From: Cycloclasticus sp.
GTDB lineage: Bacteria; Pseudomonadota; Gammaproteobacteria; Methylococcales; Cycloclasticaceae
Assembly: GCA_018066825.1 (NCBI GenBank)
Contig: JAGPVU010000039.1
Coordinates: 1-11,018, forward strand
DNA length: 11,018 nucleotides
Reading direction: 5' to 3'
Position numbers and translations under genes: made by a program. Below the pieces are notes generated by a model. That model ran no database searches, had not been told where the DNA came from, and saw only the letters and a program-made list of their open reading frames with translations. Within the stretch, counting starts at the first letter, position 1, and every line of letters starts with the position of its first letter. Of this stretch, positions 5,399-11,018 are shown in pieces.

Positions 5399-5405
5399 TA
5401 AATAT

Positions 5406-6173
5406 TTGATTACCTTGTTTACAAACGGTTTTTCGCCTTTTGCGCGTAAGGTGGCCATGGCTCTGGAATATAAGGGCTTGGACTTTGAATCGATTGAGGG
5501 CTTAAGCCGGCATAATCGCGAGCGTTTGCTTAAGGTAAATCCCCGTGCCGAGGTGCCGGCATTGCTTGATGACGATATTTGCGTGGTCAATTCAAGTGAA
5601 ATTCTTGCCTTTCTCGAACATAAGTACCCCGCTCGACCTATCTACCCAAAAGGCTTGAATGCTTGCGTGGTAGCGCGTGCACTAGAGCGGATGGCTGATA
5701 CCGCTATCGATGCAATTATTCTGAATTGTTCAATCTGGACCTGGGCGATTCGCGAAGACAAGGAACCACCCGGCCTTAAGGAATGTGGACAACGTGATCT
5801 CGACGCTATTTTTGCCCGAATTGAGGCCATGCTTGGTGATTTTGATACGCCATTGCCGTTCGGCCACCTGACGGTTGCTGAATTTGCGCTATGGCCACAC
5901 TTAACTGCGTTGCGCTCAATGGGTCTAACGCTTGACGCTAGTAAATACCCACGTTTGCACGCATGGTTTATTGCGATGCGTGAACATAAGACTTGTCTTG
6001 ACGATGCCCAACGCACGACAAACTTTATGAAAACACTAAAGACAAACGATGAGATAGAGCGTACCAAGCTTTTTTGGCGCGGTGATCGCGTTGAATGGCT
6101 GCTTGCTCGTGGTTTCCATGATTGGTTTTATGGTGAAATTAAAGCCGGTCGCGTCTTGTGGCCAGAGTATTAA
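5406..6173 (+). CDS. Glutathione S-transferase family protein
   Basis: A 255-residue soluble protein. Residues 2-75 are the thioredoxin-like GST N-domain: strand ITLFTNGFSPFARKVAMALE (2-21) with Ser10 as possible thiol-activating residue, the cis-proline loop AEVPAL (Pro51), and the gamma-glutamyl-binding VNSSEILAFLE (61-71). Residues ~85-205 are the all-helical C-domain with the GHLTVAEFALWPHLTALRSM segment (153-172). A further ~45 residues follow (to ...VLWPEY), longer than a usual ~205-residue GST, with several Trp and Arg residues. Substrate unknown; possibilities include detoxification, dehalogenation or glutathione-dependent isomerisation. Start is TTG with a good AAAGGA. It stands alone, flanked by long spacers, and may belong to the cassette-like region, but no attC-like site was found after it. 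Confidence 0.88.
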   Translation: MITLFTNGFSPFARKVAMALEYKGLDFESIEGLSRHNRERLLKVNPRAEVPALLDDDICVVNSSEILAFLEHKYPARPIYPKGLNACVVARALERMADTAIDAIILNCSIWTWAIREDKEPPGLKECGQRDLDAIFARIEAMLGDFDTPLPFGHLTVAEFALWPHLTALRSMGLTLDASKYPRLHAWFIAMREHKTCLDDAQRTTNFMKTLKTNDEIERTKLFWRGDRVEWLLARGFHDWFYGEIKAGRVLWPEY

Positions 6174-6390
6174 AAAGCTGATTAGCCCCTTATCGCAACG
6201 CAAGTAATACAAACAGTACGTAATGGGATCCATACAGCAGCCCAAGCATAAAGCAGACATTAAAGACTTTCACACAGTAGTATTTAGTTGTAAGCTCAGC
6301 TAATAACACATGGAAGGGGATTATTGGCATGGAGATAAAGCCTAAAAATCATTGCTATACCTGTAGCCGCTTGTGGCTCGACTTCACCCT

Positions 6391-6420
6391 ATTCTTATTC
6401 TTATTCTTATTCTTATTCTT
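6391..6420. repeat. Tandem hexanucleotide repeat (ATTCTT) x5
   Basis: Five perfect copies of ATTCTT in 30 bases, flanked by CACCCT on the left and ATCCCT on the right. A six-base unit does not shift a reading frame, so if it varies in copy number the effect would be on spacing or on a repeated dipeptide rather than on/off switching. It lies about 340 bp before the DUF1232 gene and is not inside a convincing gene. Confidence 0.95.
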
Positions 6421-6599
6421 ATCCCTATCCGCTAACAAACCTATCCAGCGCGCGCGTCTTATATAAATCGTATGAGTCGAAGGCTCGACGTGTAAGGGTA
6501 AACATAAAAAGTAATGGTAAAGCTGCCGCTCCTGCATCGCATATTACTTTCGCCCATCAAGGCAATAAATGCTAACCATTTACATGCCCTCCTTTTTAA

Positions 6600-6626
6600 T
6601 AGACAGTAAATAAAAATAGTTATACT
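6600..6626 (+). promoter_or_regulatory. Candidate sigma-70 promoter for the DUF1232 gene
   Basis: TAGACA (6600-6605) and TATACT (6621-6626) each match their consensus at five of six positions, but the 15-base spacing is two short of the optimum. A transcript would begin near 6633 and leave a leader of about 95 bases. Confidence 0.35.
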
Positions 6627-6728
6627 CGCCGTATTGTTGGGTGCTATCTTTTTCTAACAAGACGATCACGACTTATCGCACAAAAAACGTGTTTGTCTTA
6701 TTAACGTTAACTGCTAAAGAAAGCGCGC

Positions 6729-7127
6729 ATGAAAATCAAAACATGGAAAAAATGGGCAACCAACTTAAAAACAAACACCTATGCTCTTTATTTAGCAGCT
6801 CGAAACCCAAGGACTCCGCTACTTGCAAAACTAATTATTGGTTTGGTGGTTGCCTATGCTTTAAGCCCGATAGATTTAATACCCGATTTTATTCCGTTGA
6901 TAGGTTACCTGGATGACCTTATTTTGTTGCCGTTAGGGATTTGGCTTTGTATTCGGCTTATACCTCAAACGGTATGGCTGGAATGTCAGGCTTTGGCGGT
7001 TAAACAGATGTCTGAATTACCTAGCAATCGTGGGGCGGCTGTTGTCATTATTGTTATCTGGCTTTTGGCAATAAGCGGTATTATTGTGTGGTTTTGGCCG
7101 TTTATTAGCTCACTAAAATTCGGCTAA
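6729..7127 (+). CDS. YkvA family (DUF1232) membrane protein
   Basis: A 132-residue protein with the DUF1232 signature: LYLAARNPRTPLLAKLIIGL (20-39), then AYALSPIDLIPDFIPLIGYL (42-61) with the invariant SPIDLIPDFIP, then DDLILLPLGI (62-71). The first membrane region spans about 33-80. A clear second segment, AAVVIIVIWLLAISGIIVWF (103-122), follows near the C-terminus, so the protein is probably an inner-membrane protein with a short tail. The N-terminus is basic (KIKTWKKWATNLK). The family is widespread and its biochemical function is not established. A larger overlapping frame starting at 6641 in another phase is a shadow. No strong ribosome-binding site is seen (AAAGAAAG about 7 bases upstream). 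It converges with the alcohol dehydrogenase gene. Confidence 0.87.
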   Translation: MKIKTWKKWATNLKTNTYALYLAARNPRTPLLAKLIIGLVVAYALSPIDLIPDFIPLIGYLDDLILLPLGIWLCIRLIPQTVWLECQALAVKQMSELPSNRGAAVVIIVIWLLAISGIIVWFWPFISSLKFG

Positions 7128-7176
7128 CCGTCTTTAAGTTATCGCGCAGATAATGATCCTAGCCCTGCCCTAATGT

Positions 7177-7211
7177 AAAAAAGGACCAACGAGCAAAGCC
7201 CATTGATCCTT
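7177..7211 (-). terminator. Rho-independent terminator of the minus-strand alcohol/aldehyde operon
   Basis: Read on the minus strand, AAGGATCAATG (7211-7201) pairs over eleven positions (two G-T wobbles) with CGTTGGTCCTT (7191-7181) around a nine-base loop, and is followed by a run of T (complement of the A-run 7177-7180, preceded by two T inside the stem). It lies 20 bases beyond the alcohol dehydrogenase stop codon. In the plus direction there is no comparable T-run, so it serves mainly the minus-strand operon. Confidence 0.85.
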
Positions 7212-7230
7212 GATTATTAGTACTTAGCTA

Positions 7231-8286
7231 TTACGGGGTTAAAACTGCGCGCCCTACTACCTTACCTTGTTCTAATTGATGCAGAATATCGTTTGCTGAA
7301 TCAAGCGGGTAGGTTTTTGTTGGTAACGCCGGTACTAAGCCTTTGTGCGCTAAATCCATTAATTCGGCAAATTCAGCGAGGCTACCTACGTAACTACCCA
7401 TAATGGTAACTGCTTTAACCGGTATAAATGGTAGGGCCCATGGCGCTGAACCACCAAATAAGCCGACAATCACCATTTTGCCGCCTTTGGCGATAGAGTC
7501 AAACGCTAGAGAGGCAGTGCTTTCTGCACCAACTAAATCAATCGTGGCTAATACACCTGTTCCGCCAACAGCTTTTTGTACTTGTGCAACAGCATCGGGT
7601 GCTGCGCCATCAATCGCTGCTTGTGCACCGGCTTTAAGCGCGGCTTCGCGTTTAACTGGGTCAAGATCAACAACGACGGGGGGCAAGCCACCCATGGCTT
7701 TAACCAGACCAACAGCCATTAAACCTAAACCACCAACGCCGATAATCACGACGGGGGCTTTTTTAAGCGTGTCTTCTACTTTTTTTAATGCTGAATAAGT
7801 GGTTAAACCTGAACAAGCTAACGGTGCGGCAATTTCTGGTGCCATGCTACCAATATCAAATAAGTAACGCGGGTGCGGAATTTTTAAATGATCGGCATAA
7901 CCGCCATCAATGTGCATACCCACGTATCGTGGCGCAACGCAGTAGTTTTCACGGCCATCTTTACATTGATGGCAATCACCACAGCCTTGCCATGGATAAA
8001 CAACATAGTTTTTAGTTGTATCTAATTCACCTGCATCGGCACCTGCTGTTACAACCATACCAACAGGCTCATGGCCCATTACTAGCGGTAACTTCATGCC
8101 ACGTTCGGCAAAACTTAATTTTTGACCACCACCCAAGTTATAGCAGCCTTCTTGGATATGTAGATCACTGTGACACACGCCATTGGCGGTTACGCGTAAT
8201 ACTACTTCGGTACCTGATACGAATAAGTCCGGGCGATCTTCAGCGACTAACGCGCCACCAAATTCATTTAACGATTGGCATTTCAT
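7231..8286 (-). CDS. Zinc-dependent medium-chain alcohol dehydrogenase
   Basis: A 351-residue medium-chain dehydrogenase. Catalytic zinc ligands are visible: Cys38-His39 (GVCHSDLH), His72-Glu73 (MGHEPVG) and Cys158 (APLACSGLTTYSAL). The structural-zinc loop has Cys102, Cys105, Cys108 and Cys116. The Rossmann motif GVGGLG is at 183-188, and the acidic Asp207 at the end of the next strand (VVVDLDP) favours NAD over NADP. An insertion between the two catalytic-zinc motifs (YNLGGGQKLSFAERGMKLPL, 49-68) is longer than in yeast-type enzymes and may shape the substrate pocket. AGGAG (8293-8297 on the plus map) lies six bases before the ATG. It is the last gene of the operon, 26 bp after the aldehyde dehydrogenase, and probably oxidises the alcohol whose aldehyde feeds that enzyme. 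Substrate unknown. Confidence 0.93.
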   Translation of the reverse strand: MKCQSLNEFGGALVAEDRPDLFVSGTEVVLRVTANGVCHSDLHIQEGCYNLGGGQKLSFAERGMKLPLVMGHEPVGMVVTAGADAGELDTTKNYVVYPWQGCGDCHQCKDGRENYCVAPRYVGMHIDGGYADHLKIPHPRYLFDIGSMAPEIAAPLACSGLTTYSALKKVEDTLKKAPVVIIGVGGLGLMAVGLVKAMGGLPPVVVDLDPVKREAALKAGAQAAIDGAAPDAVAQVQKAVGGTGVLATIDLVGAESTASLAFDSIAKGGKMVIVGLFGGSAPWALPFIPVKAVTIMGSYVGSLAEFAELMDLAHKGLVPALPTKTYPLDSANDILHQLEQGKVVGRAVLTP

Positions 8287-8312
8287 TTATTTCTCCTATT
8301 AGACGTCACTTT

Positions 8313-9755
8313 TTAAAAGTCACTTTGACTGACGAATTTAACGATTCGGTACGCATCTAAGCCTTCGTATCCGCCTTCACTACCGTAACCCGATTGGCGA
8401 CGACCACCTAATGGTGAGTCTAAAAAGACCACGGGGAAACCATTGATACCTACTTTTCCGGAGTCCAAATCATCCGCTAATTTATCAGCCGTTTTCTGTG
8501 AGCCGGTAAAGGCGTATGACGCGAGGGCAAAATCGGTATTATTCGCTTGCTTAATGGCATCATCATAGGTGTTAAAGCGATTTAAAATAGCAATTGGCCC
8601 AAACGGTTCTTCTTGCATGACTCGTGCGTTATCAGGCACATCAGCCAGCACTGTCGCCGCATAAAAATTACCGGCACGGTCCAATCGCTGCCCACCGGTT
8701 AACAAGCGGGCGCCTTTTGAAACGGCGTCTTTGACTAAGGCATCAATTTCACCGATCCGACGTGGGTTCGCTAACGGTCCCATTTGGATGCCATCATCTA
8801 AGCCATTGCCAACACGGATGGCTGCAAAGGTATCAGTGAAACCTTTAACAAATTCATCATACACACCCTCTTGAATAAAGAAGCGCGTCGGTGAAATACA
8901 GACTTGTCCTGTGTTACGGCTTTTCGTCGTAGCCGATAAGGCCACTGCTTTTTCGATATTAGCATCATCAAAAACCACCACGGGTGCATGCCCCCCTAAT
9001 TCCATTACGCAAGGCTTGGCGTGTTGCCCTGCTAGTGCAGCGAGTTGTTGACCAACCGGTGTGGAGCCGGTAAATGAGATTTTTTTAATGATGGGGGATT
9101 CGATTAAGCGTTTGCTGATTTCAGCTGAGTCACCCATTAGCATATTGACCACGCCTTTAGGCAAACCTGCCTCGTGCAAGGCTTGAACCACTGCCATAAA
9201 CGATACGGGCGTTTCTTTTGCCGGTTTAACGATAATGGAACAACCGACGGCAATAGCCGATGCCATTTTACGGGTGGCTAAAGAAGCGGGGAAATTCCAC
9301 GCAGGGAACGCAGCCACTGGGCCAATCGGTTCTTTACGTACGGTTCTTGCTGCAAAGCCAGGCATATCATTTAACGGCCTATCTGCATAATCCGCCGCTG
9401 CTTTTGCTGACCATTCCAATAGTGTTGCACAGTTTTCAACTTCACCGCGTGAGTCGGCTAACGGTTTACCGTGTTCCATGGTCATACAACGTGCGGTATG
9501 TTCAGCATTTTGACGGATAATAGCTGCGGCGGCATTCATAATGGTAATGCGTTCGTCGTAGCTGGTCTTTTTCCACACCTCAAAGCCTGCTTGGGCTGCT
9601 GCTAATGCACGGTCTATTTGTTCATTGCTAGCAAAGGGGAATTTAGCCAACACTTCATCTGTGGCTGGGTTTAAAACGTCACCATAGCGGTCGGATTGTG
9701 TAATCCATTCGCCGTCTATATAGAGTGCGGGGGTTGTGTATTCGGTGTGTTGCAT
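8313..9755 (-). CDS. NAD(P)-dependent aldehyde dehydrogenase, succinate-semialdehyde-dehydrogenase-like
   Basis: About 480 residues of the aldehyde dehydrogenase superfamily. Numbered from an ATG three codons earlier (9764), motifs are AWNFP with Asn157 (oxyanion hole), KPAKETP with Lys180 (cofactor), FTGSTPVG (231-238), general base Glu255 in MELGG, nucleophile Cys289 in NTGQVCIS, and EEPFGP (385-390). The overall pattern, with the SPLGGRRQSGYGSEGG tail, resembles NAD-dependent succinate-semialdehyde dehydrogenases more than CoA-acylating methylmalonate-semialdehyde dehydrogenases, so it should release a free acid. Start choice: AGGAG (9766-9770) is one base from the ATG at 9764 but ten bases from the ATG at 9755, so 9755 is preferred. 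Neighbours supply the alcohol dehydrogenase step before it and acyl-CoA formation after it. True substrate unknown. Confidence 0.92.
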   Translation of the reverse strand: MQHTEYTTPALYIDGEWITQSDRYGDVLNPATDEVLAKFPFASNEQIDRALAAAQAGFEVWKKTSYDERITIMNAAAAIIRQNAEHTARCMTMEHGKPLADSRGEVENCATLLEWSAKAAADYADRPLNDMPGFAARTVRKEPIGPVAAFPAWNFPASLATRKMASAIAVGCSIIVKPAKETPVSFMAVVQALHEAGLPKGVVNMLMGDSAEISKRLIESPIIKKISFTGSTPVGQQLAALAGQHAKPCVMELGGHAPVVVFDDANIEKAVALSATTKSRNTGQVCISPTRFFIQEGVYDEFVKGFTDTFAAIRVGNGLDDGIQMGPLANPRRIGEIDALVKDAVSKGARLLTGGQRLDRAGNFYAATVLADVPDNARVMQEEPFGPIAILNRFNTYDDAIKQANNTDFALASYAFTGSQKTADKLADDLDSGKVGINGFPVVFLDSPLGGRRQSGYGSEGGYEGLDAYRIVKFVSQSDF

Positions 9756-9765
9756 AGCTAACATT

Positions 9766-9770
9766 CTCCT
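9766..9770 (-). promoter_or_regulatory. Ribosome-binding site deciding the aldehyde dehydrogenase start
   Basis: AGGAG on the minus strand. The ATG at 9764-9762 leaves a gap of one base, too short for initiation; the in-frame ATG at 9755-9753 leaves ten bases. The protein probably begins MQHTEYTTPALY. Confidence 0.6.
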
Positions 9771-9811
9771 AAGTCTATGTTTATATCAATTGGCACAACA
9801 GCGTATCGTAT

Positions 9812-11018
9812 TTACGCTGTTTGTTTTGCAATAATTAAGGCGTCTAACGCTAGCGCGCCTTTTTCCATGGCCCTTAATGGGTTTATTTCGATGCTTTCTA
9901 TCGTGTTAGCGTTTTGTACCGCTAATACAGATAAACGGCTGACTGCATCGGCAACCGCATTAACATCAACGGCTGCTTGGCCGCGTACGCCTGCTAGCAA
10001 GGCTGAACCGCGTAACGATTGTAGCATTGCTAAAGCCTGTTTTGCGGTGACTGGTGCTAAAGCTACTTTAACGTCTTTAAGTATTTCAGTGTAGATACCA
10101 CCCAGCCCAACCATAATAATAGGCCCCATAATGGGATCGCATTGACTGCCGACAATCAAGTCCACCCCGTTACCTATCATCGGGCTGATTAACAGGCCAT
10201 CAATGCGTGCTGTAGGCTCTCTTTGAGCCACCGTTTTTAACATTAAATCAGCAGCAGCCTGAACTTCATCTTCATTGGCGAGATTGAGCGCCACACCGCC
10301 CGCTTCTGATTTATGTGCGATATCTGGCGATACGATTTTCATCACCACAGGAAAACCGACACGACTCGCCGCTTTAACAGCGTCTGAGGGCTGCTTAACC
10401 AACTCCTCTGACGGTACCGATATGCCCGTCCGGGTCATGTATTGCTTAGCATCTGCTTCGCCAATTTTTTCTTTCGGCAGGTTAATTGTGCCGATATCAG
10501 GTAATTCACCAATCTCACTATCTGTTTGTTGAAAAGCGATATTAAAACGCGCTAAGGCCGCTAAGGCCGCAACTGCTCGCGAAGGGTCTTCAAATACCAT
10601 AATACCGGCCGCTTCATATTTTTTTAATACGTCATCCGGCCCTTGGCCAATTAAAGCAAAGGGCTTGCCTTGGCCTTTAATGCCCTCACTGAGGGTGGCC
10701 AGTAATTTTTCACCATGCACCGGCGAGGCAATTAAGGAAGTAAAAAATGCAACCAGTAAATCGTATCCACCCTCATTGCACATGGCGTCCAAGCTCTCAC
10801 CAACTAAGGTGAAATCATTCAATGCATTGGCTGTAATATCGACGGGATTGCGTGGTGCGCATAAAGGATTACGCTCAACCAATTTAGCTTGCGCCTGTTT
10901 AGGCATAGCGGGCACGTCTAAATCTTGTGTTTCCGCTGCATCGGCCATTAACACCCCTGCGCCACCCGAAACGGTCAAAATACCGAGTTTATTACCCTGC
11001 GCGCGCGGCGATAGGCTG
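9812..11018 (-). CDS. Acyl-CoA synthetase, NDP-forming (acetate--CoA ligase) family, N-terminal part beyond window edge
   Basis: The frame stays open to the right edge, so the apparent TTG start at 10978 is internal; about 402 C-terminal residues of a family usually near 700 are visible. First comes the succinyl-CoA-ligase-like domain, opening with GNKLGILTVSGGAGVLMADA. Next is a linker near the middle, then the ATP-grasp domain with GFPVVMKIVSPDIAHKSEAG (Lys and His-Lys), the segment GSQCDPIMGPIIMVGLGGIY (Asp and Gly-rich loop) and EINPL near the end. The CoA-binding domain and the likely phospho-histidine are outside the window. Relatives include ADP-forming acetyl-CoA synthetases, the feruloyl-CoA synthetase FerA type and the DMSP-CoA-forming DddX, so the acid cannot be assigned. 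It lies 47-56 bp upstream of the aldehyde dehydrogenase on the same strand, fitting activation of the acid made there. Confidence 0.88.
   Translation of the reverse strand, partial: SLSPRAQGNKLGILTVSGGAGVLMADAAETQDLDVPAMPKQAQAKLVERNPLCAPRNPVDITANALNDFTLVGESLDAMCNEGGYDLLVAFFTSLIASPVHGEKLLATLSEGIKGQGKPFALIGQGPDDVLKKYEAAGIMVFEDPSRAVAALAALARFNIAFQQTDSEIGELPDIGTINLPKEKIGEADAKQYMTRTGISVPSEELVKQPSDAVKAASRVGFPVVMKIVSPDIAHKSEAGGVALNLANEDEVQAAADLMLKTVAQREPTARIDGLLISPMIGNGVDLIVGSQCDPIMGPIIMVGLGGIYTEILKDVKVALAPVTAKQALAMLQSLRGSALLAGVRGQAAVDVNAVADAVSRLSVLAVQNANTIESIEINPLRAMEKGALALDALIIAKQTA

Larger units (their letters stand above)
5122..5405. other. 284-bp spacer between DUF21 and GST-like genes
   Basis: Contains a short CCGC-TTATG-GCGG hairpin (5131-5143), an attC-like hairpin (5181-5235), a possible 37-codon ORF (5256-5369), the motif TTGGGGTCAGAGTAAAA (5300-5316) inside that ORF, and the ribosome-binding site of the GST-like gene. 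The stretch from 5250 to 5405 is markedly A+T-rich. No promoter could be assigned with confidence. Confidence 0.5.
6174..6728. other. 555-bp non-coding spacer with hexanucleotide repeat and candidate promoter
   Basis: No supported gene in either strand. It contains the ATTCTT tandem repeat (6391-6420), a GTCGA-AGGC-TCGAC hairpin (6476-6489), a GC-alternating stretch (GCGCGCGCG, 6448-6456) beside A+T-rich DNA, a candidate promoter (6600-6626) and the palindrome TTAACGTTAA just before the DUF1232 gene. A minus-strand frame across the repeat encodes alternating Lys-Asn and looks like chance coding. Confidence 0.6.

Noticed and set aside
6174..6480. Searched for an attC site after the GST-like gene
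   Set aside because: CTAATAAC near 6298-6306 and CGCTAAC near 6430-6436 fit the 5' core loosely, but no paired 3' core or bulged inner stem could be found.
6355..6537. Minus-strand frame with Lys-Asn repeats over the ATTCTT tract
   Set aside because: The repeated dipeptide simply reflects the hexanucleotide repeat; there is no ribosome-binding site and no protein-like composition outside it.

Overview
The window (11,018 bp, roughly 47 % G+C by eye) looks like chromosomal DNA of a gammaproteobacterium, probably aquatic or marine. A CvfB-type S1 RNA-binding protein, a DUF3622 protein, ArfB and a YjdM/PhnA zinc-ribbon protein together suggest this, as does the moderate G+C. I cannot name a genus. 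No rRNA or tRNA gene, CRISPR array or transposase/integrase gene was seen.

Layout. (1) Positions 1-2300 hold a tight run of plus-strand genes: the 3' end of cvfB, a DUF3622 protein, a FetB-type (UPF0014) permease without its FetA ATPase beside it, arfB, and yjdM/phnA. (2) Positions 2300-6200 are looser. Three plus-strand genes, a YrbG-type Ca2+/cation exchanger, a DUF21/CNNM membrane protein and a glutathione-S-transferase-like protein, are separated by 280-400 bp spacers. The spacers contain hairpins, and two of them resemble integron attC sites. The sequence at the putative start of each candidate cassette (2636-2643 and 3752-3759) is the 7/8 and 8/8 reverse complement of the 5' arm of the attC-like hairpin after the same gene (3697-3704 and 5180-5187). 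This is the arrangement expected of integron gene cassettes. The DUF21 gene is also more G+C-rich (about 55 %) than its neighbours. No integrase is in view, and each site has a defect in the conserved core triplet, so this stays a hypothesis. (3) Positions 6174-6728 are non-coding and hold five perfect copies of ATTCTT and a candidate promoter for a DUF1232 (YkvA-like) membrane protein gene (6729-7127). (4) Positions 7177-11018 are a minus-strand operon: acyl-CoA synthetase (NDP-forming type, cut by the right edge), then NAD(P)-dependent aldehyde dehydrogenase, then zinc alcohol dehydrogenase, ending in a strong Rho-independent terminator.

How the genes work together. The minus-strand operon could take an alcohol to an aldehyde, then to a carboxylate, then to an acyl-CoA. 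The substrate cannot be read from the sequence. On the plus strand three proteins (FetB-like, CaCA exchanger, DUF21/CNNM) point to metal-cation transport, but nothing shows that they are co-regulated. ArfB and CvfB belong to translation and RNA metabolism.
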